The position numbers and the translations under genes were made by a program. The notes beneath the pieces are model-generated. The model saw only the letters and a program-made list of their open reading frames with translations, ran no database searches and was not told where the DNA came from. A stretch of 64,000 bases of DNA from Nissolia schottii. Lineage: Eukaryota; Streptophyta; Magnoliopsida; Fabales; Fabaceae. Positions 46,872-60,758 of the stretch are shown in pieces; within the stretch, counting starts at the first letter, position 1, and the number at the start of each line of letters is the position of its first letter. The stretch lies in the NCBI GenBank assembly GCA_003254905.1, contig QANU01107566.1, positions 984,587 to 1,048,586 on the forward strand, given 5' to 3'.

Positions 46872-49800
46872 CTTAACCCACAATAAGAGACTTAAATACC
46901 ATTTTGGGGTCAACTTACAATTTTGCAATTTTAATTCTACATTCTTTAATGATTGAAATACTATTATAATCGTCTTCAATTTGTATTCTCCCTTCACATC
47001 TTAATGACTGACAAATAAGGACCAACTTGGTCATTAAAAAAACTTGGCCCATTAAAGCCTTTTTCTAATCCCAAAGGTACATGTGAAAAAGATAAAATTA
47101 GAACACTTGTCCATACAAGTCAGTGATTGATAACAGGAAATTCATCAACTTGGGTCTCATCAGAGTTGGTTTTAGTTCTACATGTGGTTCAGTTTATATA
47201 CCTCTTTAAGGAATAACTAACTATTATTCTATTCCTAACTAACTGAGCTAGCTTGCAGTACGAGTAAAGCTAATGTGACTCGGGTGATAGCATACATACA
47301 TAGTAGGGTCAATCACAATGGTTGTCTTTTTGAATTCTACATGCCATACCTCTCTAACTTAATTCCTAGCTAGCTACACACATTAACTCGTCATCTATTG
47401 GCCAATAGCCCCAACAAGAGTTAGATAAGAATTGATTATATATCCTTGGCAGTTACTTGTGACAGAGTACAGAAGCTCCAACTGATTTACTTTTACTGAA
47501 CTGAAGAAGTTGTTAACTTGTACAGAAGTTATTTAAGTTCACAAGTAAGTCAATTTACATGTCTCTGATTATAATTGCATCTTTCATTTAATTAATATTC
47601 AATTTGCAACATATATATAATGTTACATGTGATCCAGCTACTTGATCACTGTTCACTGAAGATTATACAATGCAGGCCAGGCAGTACACGTAATTAAACA
47701 CTGCATATGACACTGTATGTGGATCCCACTTTGCATTTTTATCTTGGACACCTAGCAAGGCTAGGCTCTCGATTTTGTGTACCGAAGAAGCTAAACATTA
47801 AACCTTGAAGAAACAACCAAAAAGAGTCTAACATTTGTATTAAAGCAGTAATTTGATTTGCGGCATTAATTTGGCCTTTCCCGAGACATCCAAACAATTC
47901 TCCGGATTCATGTAATTCTTACTACAATTGATGTGATTTTTGTTAGGAGGAAGAAAACTTCGTTTAATGACATTTGCATATAAAAAATATACATTAAACT
48001 AAAGTTCAATAAACAAATTCATGCATTTTAAACTCTAAACTAAACAAACGATGTGTGACTTTGGCTCTTATCTCAAAATAATTGATGTCTTTGCCTAAAT
48101 ACCTTTTACATTAAAGCCTAACACAAAAGCATTGTAACATGAGACACATTCTTTCAAAATAAATATGAACATTTTTGTCAAATGCAAAATCATTAAAATA
48201 AAAATAGTTACGAATTAATGGACAATAAAAAATACTTATAAAAGAGCTCACAAAATATATAACAAAAACAAAACAAATTAAAAGACACTCAACTGTATAA
48301 TCAACAAAGAGAAAACATGCATAGGAGCGTGGCTACTCATCTATCAGTAGCTAGTACAATACTTAGTATATCTAGCTTTTATACTTAGTATACCCTTTTT
48401 CAAGCTCATCTTTTAATAAAAGCACTCATTAGACAAAGTTTATGAAAGAGAGCTTACGAAAATGATTCGACTCAAAAGATTAATCTATTAAATGAAAGAA
48501 TTTTATGATTTTAATATCTTATTAAGTTTACTTATTTGCTCAACTTAAGACTTATAATTTAAAAAAAAAAGAGAGAAAGCAAAAATATTAACGCCGCCTC
48601 AAATCAATATTTATAGATTTACAATTGATATCATTATGGGATCATCATAATTATATATTATTATATAACTCAAAAGCACAATAATTTTGTGTGGTCCAGA
48701 AATAGAGGAGAGCATAATAGGAATGAAGGTACTCTAAATTCTTCCCCCAATGTTTCTTTAACATGTTTAAAGCATATGTTGGAGAAGCATCCAACAGGCT
48801 AGTATGATGTTGATACATTTATTTAATAAATCAGCCACATGTATGCGCTTTTAAGGCGCATGCAATTGCAGAGTTTCAGAATTAGGTTCTTTAATATCTC
48901 TTCACTAGTACCATATAAATTACTAAAACATAATAAAATTTTCCCTAATAGCTACATTTTGTGGTGCAAGATGATGATTCGTCCATATGCTCCAGATACG
49001 GCTTTTAATGCCTTATGTTATTCATAGTTGAGGAGGCGGCGCAGGTTTTTATATTCAACTTGTTCTAATTGTTTATTTCAATCTTTTAATTATTTTAACC
49101 ATTTTGAACGATAGGAATCGCAATTAGTACTACATAGAAATGTGATTTGAGGATTTAAACTTAGATTTTCTATTCAAAGCAGATTATATGAGTACCACAT
49201 TTAGCAATACTTCAACTACAATCTTCCTTCTAATTCGATTCGCTTAGATTTTCTCCACAATTTTATGCCAGTGGGCAGCTCTAACTTTATGTGGCATCTT
49301 AATAACTAGGTCGCAAAACTTCTTAAGTAAAATAATTAGCATAGTGCTAAGATGATTGTAATCAGTTGGTCATAATCCAAGTCTTAAAGGTTATGTGTGG
49401 TTTTATCCCCATAAAAATAAAAATAAAAATCACTGTGTGGTAGTGATATCGAAAATTTTGATTCTTCATCAATTTATTTCTCCCGTTGGTATTTACTTTG
49501 TGCAATATGTCGTAAAGAGTTCAATTGCCTCTATACACTTTTGAGAGATTTCACTCTTCATAAATTATCTAAGTTACTATAATCAAAAAGTTTTAAAAAA
49601 TTATCTAAAAAAATTATCCACACCATGCGGCTTCTTCACATATATCAAAGGGAAATAAAATAATCTTGCATGAAGTGAAAATGAAAAAATTAATATTGAT
49701 GGACTAAGTGGGAATTCATACAAGTAGGTTAGACGTTACGTATTGACTTAAAACCTTAACACTATGATTTCTTCCACTTATAAGCTCGTCGTTTAATCTA

Positions 49801-51239
49801 TATCTAACTAATGTGAAATTTTTATACACATTAAACACTAAATTTAGAAGTAAAATGTTAACCTTAGATTTGATAGTTGTGTAGTCTATAAAAATTTTTA
49901 AACACGTCCAATATTCTTCATAAGGTTTTTTTTTTTGACATATACCCTCAATAATTCCAAGCATACCCTTTACGATTTGACTGATCAATTTCACTTTGTA
50001 TATATGGTTCAAAGATATGGATACTTTTTACCCCTTATGTAAATTGAACCCATTTACTGAAATTTGGCGATGACCAATGACACTTTTATTAGAAAAGTTA
50101 AATGAATTAGAATATGGAGTAATTTGCACTCAAAGTAACATCTCCATTTAATTCGCTTGTATTTATATACCGCTAATTGATAATTAACATCTAGTAACCA
50201 CTATTCATTTTCACGAATTAGAGGTTCCAGTTAATCTTAATTACCGAATCAGTTGCTAATTTGTAAGTTTAAATACAAAATTCTTGGCAGATATTTATTT
50301 TGAGATGACAAGGAGATGAGATAGAAAAGAATCCACTCCAGACATATATATGACAGCATATGTACTATACAATTAATTCCCAAAATTAAGCACTACGATA
50401 AACTCTAAATAAACTAATTTTTTTTTATGGGAACTCTACATAAACTAAATTGGAACATTAGACCAAATCACCAAATATTGGACCGTCTTAATATTGAAAT
50501 GGTAAATTGATGGGTGTCACATGCATGCATGAAGTATGTTTTAGTCCTCATTAAAGATAAGCCGCAGACACAAAACTATTGTGATTATTCGTTATTGTGG
50601 AATGGTGATCTACTCCTTATAATACACTAATAAAATAAATGACACAAGATTTAACAATTGTTAGAAAAGGAATATATTATACATATAGCATACAGCAACA
50701 TCATATAGTAGCTGGTTGTGACACTTGAGAAGGAGGAAAGGAATATTAGAGTGACAGGGTGCGAGAGAATCGGTTAAAAAGAAAAAAGAAAAAAGAAAAG
50801 AAAGAAAAGAAGAAGAAGAAGGGTTGCACTCACAAGAAAATAACAAAAACGAAAAAGTGAGGGGAAGGTGTAAAAGCAACTTGCATTTGATGCATGCAGA
50901 GATAGAAGAAACGAAACAATTAATTATAAGAAAAGAAAGATATTATTAGTGTTTTTCTTTTGGATATTCAAATCCTGTTTTTGCATCTTTTCTTTATGGG
51001 TGGGAAAGGAGCAAAGCTTTTGCAGGCATGGTTTTTCAGGTTAATTAATTAATTAAAATATATATATTCTGTTGGAATAGAAGGATTTCGATCTTGCAAA
51101 AAGAGAGATAGGCCCATTTATATAATTTGCATAAGGTTCTTATTCCTCAATCATTTTAAAGTTTTGTGCAAGGTCACGTTAAAAACCACAGAGAAAAGGT
51201 GAAATTCTTATGATCACCCACGCTACTTGCAACTAACTA
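46872..51239. other. intergenic DNA
   Basis: About 4.4 kb of AT-rich DNA with no supported gene. A purine-rich stretch lies at 50776-50822. Nothing else is recognised up to the assembly gap. Confidence 0.45.
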
Positions 51240-52110
51240 NNNNNNNNNNNNNNNNNNNNNNNNNNNNNNNNNNNNNNNNNNNNNNNNNNNNNNNNNNNNN
51301 NNNNNNNNNNNNNNNNNNNNNNNNNNNNNNNNNNNNNNNNNNNNNNNNNNNNNNNNNNNNNNNNNNNNNNNNNNNNNNNNNNNNNNNNNNNNNNNNNNNN
51401 NNNNNNNNNNNNNNNNNNNNNNNNNNNNNNNNNNNNNNNNNNNNNNNNNNNNNNNNNNNNNNNNNNNNNNNNNNNNNNNNNNNNNNNNNNNNNNNNNNNN
51501 NNNNNNNNNNNNNNNNNNNNNNNNNNNNNNNNNNNNNNNNNNNNNNNNNNNNNNNNNNNNNNNNNNNNNNNNNNNNNNNNNNNNNNNNNNNNNNNNNNNN
51601 NNNNNNNNNNNNNNNNNNNNNNNNNNNNNNNNNNNNNNNNNNNNNNNNNNNNNNNNNNNNNNNNNNNNNNNNNNNNNNNNNNNNNNNNNNNNNNNNNNNN
51701 NNNNNNNNNNNNNNNNNNNNNNNNNNNNNNNNNNNNNNNNNNNNNNNNNNNNNNNNNNNNNNNNNNNNNNNNNNNNNNNNNNNNNNNNNNNNNNNNNNNN
51801 NNNNNNNNNNNNNNNNNNNNNNNNNNNNNNNNNNNNNNNNNNNNNNNNNNNNNNNNNNNNNNNNNNNNNNNNNNNNNNNNNNNNNNNNNNNNNNNNNNNN
51901 NNNNNNNNNNNNNNNNNNNNNNNNNNNNNNNNNNNNNNNNNNNNNNNNNNNNNNNNNNNNNNNNNNNNNNNNNNNNNNNNNNNNNNNNNNNNNNNNNNNN
52001 NNNNNNNNNNNNNNNNNNNNNNNNNNNNNNNNNNNNNNNNNNNNNNNNNNNNNNNNNNNNNNNNNNNNNNNNNNNNNNNNNNNNNNNNNNNNNNNNNNNN
52101 NNNNNNNNNN
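51240..52110. other. assembly gap (871 N)
   Basis: Unresolved bases. The apparent long frames across it are artefacts of N. Confidence 1.
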
Positions 52111-52971
52111 ACACCTAAATTCTCAGTCACAACTCTCATGTGAATGGAATAGGTTAAAATCGCATTCTTACTTGAAAGCATGAAAATGAAACAGACATGA
52201 TTAACTTAAAGAGTAACTACGTGGCAGTAAATTACGTTGTGCTTAGTTTTATGATACACAACAATAAAATTATATATAAAATTAAGATCAAGAGAAGAAT
52301 GGAATATTTTTTACACACCAAATCTATCCCTGTATTGATATCTAATTGAGATAGTCAAATAACAAATCTCTTTATGAAATCACATTCCATCCTAATTAGC
52401 GCACAACCAAAACCACTCCAAGTGAACCCTTTTATCAACAGAAAAAAGTCATGAAGAAATAGAATATTCTATCTAACGCTAACTATTGATCATTCTTTAT
52501 TTTGACCCCTTTTGTACTACTTGCGTTAACATGACAATAAAATCTAAACCATCCTATCCAAAGTTTGTTGCTCACATAACAAGCCTTCCCTTTTCTACCA
52601 AAGCTAACCATTTCTTTATTAAACTTAATTGAAGTTGCAACAGTATCCGAGAAACTCGATAGATATTCATTGGCTTAAACATAATATTTTAAGCTGTGAA
52701 GTAATTTGTTACTATACGAAATAATTGAAGGTGCATGCATGTATAGGCAAGAGCTTCATTCAAGGCTTGATGATGTACATAAGAAACACAACTAATTAGT
52801 TAAAACTTCATTATTTGTATAATGAAGTGCAAAATACAAACCCAAATTAGAATCCAATGCTGGGAAAGCTAAAAGCAAATAAGGTGCGCAGACAAACACA
52901 ACTAAGTTAAGACTTGACTAATTACTTGTATAAGTAGTTCAAACTCATTAATTTAACCTTGACCAAGAGAA
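52111..52971. other. intergenic DNA and CYP78A 3' region
   Basis: No gene is recognised. The part nearest 52971 should be the 3' UTR of the minus-strand P450 gene. Confidence 0.5.
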
Positions 52972-54636
52972 TTAAGCACGTTGAACCGCCCTAACAACCA
53001 AAGCGGACTTCATCTCGAGGGAGAGTTTCAAACACTCAGACAAGTCCACGGCAGAATGAGCGGGCACCCACTCAAACCTTTGAAGCAACATGGCGAGCCA
53101 AAGCTCAACGGTTGCCAAGCCCATGGCCTTGCCGGGGCACACCCTCCTGCCGGCACCAAATGGGGCGAGCCTAAGGTCAGATCCCATGATGGGCACAGCA
53201 TCATCCACCATGAACCTCTCCGGCTTGAACTCTTCCGGGTTGGGCCAGAATTCTTGGTCGTGGGTTATGGCCCACATGTTGACCATGGCAGTAGTGCCAG
53301 CTGGAACGAAGTGCGGGCCAATATGGGTGTCGTGGATGGCAAGCCTGGCCCAGGAGAGGAGTGGGCCCGGCGGGTGCATCCTCAAGGTTTCCTTCACTAT
53401 GGCGCGCAGATAAGGAAGGTTTGGAAGGTCGGAGTCAGTGAGTGCGCGGTCAGAGCCAACAACAGAGTCTATCTCGGAGTGTGCCTTGGATTGGATTTGA
53501 GGGTGCAGAACCATCCTGGCAAGGATCCACTCCAGAAGAATTGCCACGGTGTCAGTACCCCTGAAAATCATTTCCTGCATATATACATAAATATATAAAC
53601 AACAAACACGCTGATGATGAATTAAGGATACTATATATGATGATAAAAGAAGAAGAATAGAGAGAGAAGGAGATTAACAGACCCAGAGAACAGCAACCAT
53701 ATCAGAGTGTTGAAGCCTGCTCTCATCCTCCAAATCGAGCAGCACATCAACGAAATCACCAGACCCCTCATCCACGGGGATCCTCTTCATCCTGTGTTCC
53801 GTTATGATGTTCCCAACGAAAACGTTCACCTTGGCCACCAGATTCCTGCACCTCCTCCTCACTCCCCACAGGTCCATCCACCCCAAGAGAGGAAAATGAT
53901 CACTCCAGTTGAACGCACCTAGCAGATCATACCCTTCCCTCACCAGCCCCTCCACCTCACACCCATCCCCACCCTCACCAAACTCATAACTCCTCCCAAA
54001 CACACTCATCATCACGTTGTTCAGCGACCCCACATGCAGCACCTCCCTCACCTCAACCTCGCCCTTCTCCCTCATCAACTCCACTATCTCGCTAACCATC
54101 TTCCTCCCCACCTTCGCCCTCACCTCCATGGACGCCGCGATCCTCTTCGGGGAGAAGAGGTGAGTGGAGGAGATTCTCCTCAGGCTACGCCAGTACTCTC
54201 CGAAGGGAGCGAACCCCATTGCGCGGTGGAAGAGGAGCTCGTACGCCGACTCCTTCACCGGTCTGTCGGCGAAGGCGGAGCTGTTGAGAATCTCCCTGGC
54301 GGTGTCCGGGTGGGCGGAGAGGATCACACGGGTGAACCCCAGTGAGAATGCCATGAGGCGCTTGGCCTTGAACGTTTCAGCTAAGTTCGCGAGGACCCTG
54401 TGAGTGAGGGTCCCCGTGAAAGCTGAAACAAGGCCAAGCACCGGAGGACCGGAAGGTCCGGGAATAGAGGCGGAGGCCTTGTTGTTTTTGTGTGGGAGTT
54501 TGGAGAGTGCCCAGGCGAGGCCGCCGGGGACAAGCCAGAAGCCGAACACGGCGACGAGCAGGAGGACATCGAGGGTGAGTGCGGTGGAACAGGCGGCGGG
54601 GTGGAGGAACAGAGAGCAGAGTAGTGAAGATGACAT
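52972..54636 (-). CDS. CYP78A5: cytochrome P450 CYP78A5-like (KLUH)
   Basis: An ER-anchored monooxygenase of the plant-specific CYP78A family. In Arabidopsis, CYP78A5/KLUH acts non-cell-autonomously to extend cell proliferation and set organ and seed size; its substrate is unsettled. Two exons are inferred, 54636-53683 and 53574-52972 (518 aa, normal length), in phase across a 108-bp intron. An N-terminal membrane anchor ([18 protein letters not shown]) precedes the proline hinge IPGPSGPP. Landmarks: oxygen-binding motif GTDT (324-327), ETLR (380-383), PERF (436-439) and heme loop [10 protein letters not shown] (457-466) with Cys464. The CYP78A signature [20 protein letters not shown] is present. 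The phrase [12 protein letters not shown] and the whole read favour CYP78A5 over A7/A9. An upstream in-frame ATG at 54756 is rejected because it lies only about 16 bp past the TATA box. Confidence 0.94.
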
Positions 54637-54771
54637 TGCGTGGGGGAGAGAAATCGAAGAGTCTTGGGTTTGGAGGAGGGAAGATGAAGCAAGTTTTCTT
54701 GTGTGTGTGAGAGAGAGAGAGAGAGAGGAGCGGATGCAATTGTGGTGGAAGGCCAAGGGCGTGACTGATCA

Positions 54772-54780
54772 CTTTATATA
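54772..54780 (-). promoter_or_regulatory. TATA box of the CYP78A5-like gene
   Basis: TATATAAAG on the minus strand. Transcription should start about 25-35 bp downstream, near 54745, giving a leader of about 110 nt that contains the GA/CT-rich run at 54709-54727. Confidence 0.7.
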
Positions 54781-54784
54781 GATC

Positions 54785-57700
54785 CCTCGCCCCAAAACTG
54801 TTACCACTCCCAATATATCTTTCTTAATTTAATGATTTTTTTAACAAATAAATGTGTTAGTTGGTGTTGAGATTTCAATAGTAAATGAGTTGGCACCATC
54901 TTTTACTTTGTAGGAATATGAATAATATTTCTCATTGAAGAGAAAAAAAACATTTAGGCACTTATCACTCATGTTTAGAAAAAGAAAATATGGGGTATAG
55001 TATGGAAAGAAAAGAAAATCGAAAAAGAGGAAACGTTGGCCTTGCTCATTGAAATTATAAGTCTAAGTTACTTTAATTGTATTTTAATTCTTGGAATTTT
55101 TAGTCATAATTTAAACAAGTCTTTTAATTTGTTATTATTCACATTTTTTTATAGTCTGTCACTAATTGTGATTGAAAATATAGTTGTAAAAATAACTAAT
55201 CTTGCAAATGACTTTGTGATACCATTTGGGAAGTGATTATGTCAATGCCTGAGACTGTAAATATCAATTATTATCACAATTTCATTTACAACAACAAATG
55301 TTTCGACGACCTAAAATAATTACATTAAAAAATGGATCTTATTTTATATTTTATAGATTCAAAGATAAAATTTTTCATATTATAAATTTTTTCATATTAT
55401 CTTTTAAAATAAAAAATATTTTTAGAGGATTTTTTCTTATATTTTAAATATAACAAATACAAATATTATTTTTTTATCATAATATAATATATAAGAAATT
55501 TTCTCATATTTTTAAAATATACATTTAATGTGATACATAAATTAAAACTCCAAAAAAAATCTCTTGCATACCGAACAAACGGCTTTTGTAAAATGGGTAA
55601 ATTCCACTGGTTAAAAGATCCTATACCCCAGGGGTTTAAGAAGGTTTTTGGTTGTCTCTTCGAAAAATCCATGACTGCAAATCACAACTCTCGAGGAGAG
55701 ATATTTCAATGATTACAGGAAATAAAGGCCTTGCTTGGGGGAAGTGTTAAGACTCTGTGAGGGATGATTACTTTTGATGGAACCCAACAACAGGATATGC
55801 ATGATGTGATTATCAATGCAATAAGAAAATCGTGCCCGTTCATTGGCTCCCATTCCATTACCTTGTTTTAATATTTGCAAAATTAATAAATATTAACTTA
55901 TCGATTTATAAATTAATTTATTTATTTTTATGATTAATATTTATCATTTTTTTATTTTATCATAAAAAATAAAAAATTAATTCTATCAAATAAATATTTT
56001 ATTAGATAAAATCAAATATAATATTTTATTACTCATTCTATTATCATTTATACTATGTATAAATTTTATATCTTTAATTAATAATAAAAGATTATATTTA
56101 ACATCAAATAATAATAATTTCATGTAAAAAGATTCACTCTATTAAAAATATTAAATGTTAATGATTTGTTAAGAGTTTAATGCATTATTCTTACAAAATA
56201 AATAAATAATAGTAAAATAAAGAAAGAACATACCATACAACTTGGTAGGTGGGGCATAGCATTGGAATGCCATCGTACTTTTTCTTTCCGATTTTGTTTT
56301 CATTTTTATTCTTTTACTTTATGCAACGAACTAATTCTTAGCAACGATGCAATTTTCACCGCAAATTATCACCCAATGAAAGAAAACGAAAATATAAGCT
56401 GTGCAATTTTGATTGATGAATATTTCGTACAAAGAAATCTCAAATTTTCAAATGGCAATTTCCATGAACTAGTGTGGCAAAAATATTTCATTTGATTCAA
56501 CAACTATACAATTTCTTTTTTCTGACAAATAATATTCATGATTATTACATTATCATAACATAAACTCAAAATTATTAAAAACTCAAATCCATGACAAACT
56601 TGCTACTAGTTACTTAGACATTGATAATGTTAATGGCGAATTTATAGACTGTTTATTAGCTATTTTTATTTTATCTTTTGATACTCAACAGGGCAAAAGA
56701 CCCAACTGTTTATTAGCTAAAAAATATTTAATAAAACCAATTAAAGATAATTTTTGTTTGGGTGCAACCCGTCAAGATACTACAATTTTCATGATGCTTG
56801 TATGGTTAAAATTAAATTGTCAAGTGAAAAGTGCGAGTGTGTGAGAGATTAAGCAGGTTTTTCATGCGTTTGAATTTTTCACCACATTATTTTATTTTGG
56901 TGAAATTGAGTCCATTCATTATTGACTCTCTCCAGTACACACGGCAGAGAGAACGCGTATGTCGTGAATCCATGTGGAGTGGCGGATCGTAAAGAATCCA
57001 AAGGTGAGGATAGTGCCACCTGTCGAACACGCATGTCACGCTGAAAATGCAACGAAACGACCCCCGCAGTCATTTCCTGAACGGTATCCCGTACGGTGAT
57101 GTCTCCCACGTTTTTCTTTACACTTTTTTGGAGCGTAACTCTCCCTCTTCTTCTTCTTTGGCGTAGACAGCAGAGCATCATGATCATTAATTGGCGTGCA
57201 GTTAATCACACTCGGAATAGCTCCGAATTAAACCTTAAGAAAAATGGTTGTTGCAGTTTACTTCTGGAATTAGTACTCATGACTATTTACAGGGGTACAT
57301 TATTACATTAATTTTAAAATTTTATAAGATATTAAATACTTACAATAATATTTTAATGTGTTTATTAATATTAAATTTTTAATTTTTAATACTTTTTCAA
57401 CTATTTTTAAAATATATACAACATTTAAGATATTAATATGTACAATACTTATTAATTTTTTAAGTATTCATAATATTATAAATTATTTAATATCTAAAAT
57501 ATTATTTACTTGGACACGATATGAACACAATTTAAAAAATATTTAGATATAATTTAGACACGTTTTAATACGACTAATTATAAATTTTTTATTTAGACAC
57601 TTTCAAATACGTGTGATACGTGTGTCACGAGTCGTGTCGGTGTCATGTAATATGTCAAACATAAATACATTATGATCTCATAAAATATATGTGTTTCTTA

Positions 57701-58454
57701 GATACTAGTTAACCTCTGAGAATTAAATTACTCGCATACCGTTGAGAATTAAATCACTTTACTCCATTATTATTATGTAGTCTATCAAAATCTTGTTGGC
57801 CTTTTTGTGACTGCCTTTTTTTGTCACTTTTATTTTTCATTTTATTCTTTTATTAATTAGGTAAGGAGTGCATTGCAAATCAATTATTTTGGTCAAATTT
57901 GTAAGTTTAACTACTCACGTTTTAACTCACTCACTTTCTTAAGCAGTTTCCTAATCTTAATGATGCTGAACAATAACTAATTAATGGTCACATTTTTTTC
58001 TATGCCTATTATACCTCTCACATAGTGTAAATAAAAAAGTATTTTATCTTTACAATTTACAAGACACTGCCCCCCACTATTAAAGTATACCCTTGAGAAT
58101 TAACATATTTTGAGGTTAATGTTAATGAACTGACAATGTAAAAATATTTAGATAATTGTCCAATCAATTATTTTTATTTGCATATTCTTTTAAATAGTGA
58201 GTAAAATGATTAATTATATTTATTGATGTGTCAACGTATAATATGATAAAAACATAAAAGTTCATATTGCAAATCTAAAAGGGATAAGGTACACAAAGTT
58301 GACTAAAGTAGAAATGTGGCTAGATGAATCACGTATCATAATATCGTGCGGGATATCGATATCATAATTAAAACCATTTCTTATACCTATTTTCGTATCA
58401 CCAATGTTCAACAACCATTACGCAATGTGAGAGTTCAAAGCAAGCCTTCAATTC
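54785..58454. other. intergenic DNA
   Basis: AT-rich, with no supported gene. It includes the CYP78A5-like upstream region. A GC-richer patch at about 56940-57130 has no coding character. A stretch near 57600-57650 carries repeated ACGTGTGATACGTGTGTCACG-like words. Confidence 0.45.
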
Positions 58455-58779
58455 ATACAATGCCATGTTTCCTTCTTATTTCGGTGCAATGCAATTTGTT
58501 TTAGATTCCGATGCAACGCCATGTTTCCTTCAGATTCTTGTGTAACGCCACGTTTCCTTCAAATTCTTGTGCAATGCCACGTTTCCTTCAAATTCTTGTG
58601 CAAACTCATGTTTCCTTTTTATCCCTATGCAACATAACATTTTCTTTAGATTCTCATGCAATGTCATGTGTCCTTCATACTCTCGTTCAACCGAGCATTT
58701 CCTCCAAATTCTCGCGCAACGCCACCTTTCCTTCTAATTATCGTGCAACACCATGTTTTCTTCTAATAATCATATATAA
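58455..58779 (+). repeat. 29-bp minisatellite, locus 2
   Basis: About 11 units of 29 bp. Three adjacent units near 58514-58600 are almost identical, built on AACGCCACGTTTCCTTCAAA then TTCTTGTGC. It is the same unit as 16525-17067 but better conserved. Confidence 0.9.
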
Positions 58780-59288
58780 ATCATATAAACCATAAATTTT
58801 GCAATTATATTCAAACAAATGATTAAATTACCAACATTATTAATACATTCCATTCCCACCACATACATATTTTTTTATCTCTAATTAAATTTATTTAATA
58901 TCTTGTGACAAAAAGGAATCATACATGTAAAAAGGTCATACATCATTCGAGTCATTTTTTTGGGCATTTATATGTTTAAAATCAAGTGAATAAAATATTT
59001 ATTTAAAAAATAAAAATAAAAATAAATTTAACATGTAAACCCCATAATTTTTCTCAGTTATGTCTTTACCTAATTTACTTGCAATGTAATTTATATCAGT
59101 TATTTCACAAGCGACAATTCTAAAAAAATCGAGCCACAAATTATTTATGATGAAAAATTATTACATTGTTTTGTCTAAAATTAAATTTTAATTTATTTTT
59201 AATCTATTAGAAATTGAGAGCAAAATAAAAAAAGTTTAATACATAGTTTCATGAAGTTGTTCAAATGGGTTCACTTGAAAATATAAAG
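58780..59288. other. intergenic DNA
   Basis: AT-rich; no gene is recognised. Confidence 0.45.
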
Positions 59289-60135
59289 GGTTGATTATGT
59301 TTTTAATCCCTGTAAAATTTGAAAGTTAGGTTTTAGTCCCTATATAAAAGTTTTAGTCCCTGCGAAATTTAAAAGTTTGGTTTTAGTCCCTAGAGTTGGA
59401 TGAGAGTTGACTGTGCTGACGTGGACGCCTCAAGCGCTGACGCGGCGCGCCACGTGGGATGTCAAGTGGCATAACCCAAAAACTCAACCCATGACCCATG
59501 ACCCGAAAGCCCACCTGACCCGACCCGTTTTTAATTAAAATTTTTTGGATTTTTTGTAACTTACCTAGGAACCTATGATTTTCGCATGTATTGAATTCTC
59601 CGTCCACCATGTGCTAAGACATATATGAATAATTACTTACATTTTAATTAAACAAATTATAAAAAAATTTAAAACTATTTTGTACGCAATTCGCTAACCG
59701 TGTTAGCGAATCTCAACCCAGCGCGCCACATCAGCAGAAACTGTGGTAGTCCTGTAATATGTTTCATTACAGGGCCATTTTGGTAAATTGTTCCTGTGCC
59801 AGGGGCAAAACAATAAAGACGTCATAAATTTTAGTTCTTGAGTAAATGGTTTTTTTTTTGTGTGTGTGCACGCGCATAAAACTATAAAATTTCAATTCCC
59901 CACGAAACATGGATACACTGTATGAGCTTAGGTTTTCAGAAAATATGATCAAACTTAAAAGGATTAATTCAACCCACCATTTTTCTCTTCTCCATTATCT
60001 CCCTCTCTTAGAAATCAGTTGCCTCCTCACCCTCTCTCCACACTCTCTAATTGGCAATGCCGGTGGCATCACCGTCATGGGCAATCGTAGGCGTTGTCAA
60101 GTGGTGTTGACGGTGGGGGGTTCTCTTTAACCACA

Positions 60136-60255
60136 GGAGTTGAAATCTTTGACCCTGGGGGTGATGAGATCAACCAAGTAGAGCTCTTTTATCTTGGGAA
60201 GCCTCTCTGCGATTTCACCACTATTGCTACCAAACTGTTCAAGGATTCTCCATAA
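60136..60255 (+). pseudogene. exon-like fragment of an unrecognised gene
   Basis: After an acceptor-like TTTAACCACAG, an open run reads GVEIFDPGGDEINQVELF, then YLGKPLCDFTTIATKLF, and ends at TAA. It reads as genuine protein but no family comes to mind. It sits inside the TIR element and probably derives from a host gene elsewhere. Confidence 0.4.
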
Positions 60256-60758
60256 TCTAGGCTTCTATAGCGGGGGCGTCCATTGGCGGTGCTTCTTAGC
60301 CGAAGAATAGACAACACCACTAGTCTTCGTTTCTCCAGGCGGAGCAAGAGGTGAAGGTGGTGGAGGAGTTTGATGTTTCATTGGTGTTAGCGGCAAAAAC
60401 GTCAGTTGGAAAATTATATTTTCTTAATCTATTTTTTAATATATATATATAATTAATATTAAAATGTTTGTGTTTAATTTTTAAATTTTTTTTATTAAAA
60501 TCTAATCAATGTAAATATTTTTTATTTATCTTTAATTCTTTATGTCAATAAATAAAACTAACGTGAGCATTAAGCTCAACCCAATATTCAAATCCCACCT
60601 GATTTCAAATAAATAAAAAATTTCCAGATCCATCCTCTTCCACCAAACATTCTTGGATCCACCCTCTTTTCTCAACCATCATCTTCTCTTAAACATCTCA
60701 AACTTTATTCAATTACCCTCTCGTACTGCATTTTTTCTCATCACTCCCAAATTCTTCA

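Noticed and set aside
51227-52183. Frames of about 300 codons on both strands
   Set aside because: They consist almost entirely of N from the assembly gap.
54034-54781. Several frames antisense to the P450 first exon
   Set aside because: Shadows of a GC-rich real exon; no motifs and no independent start context.
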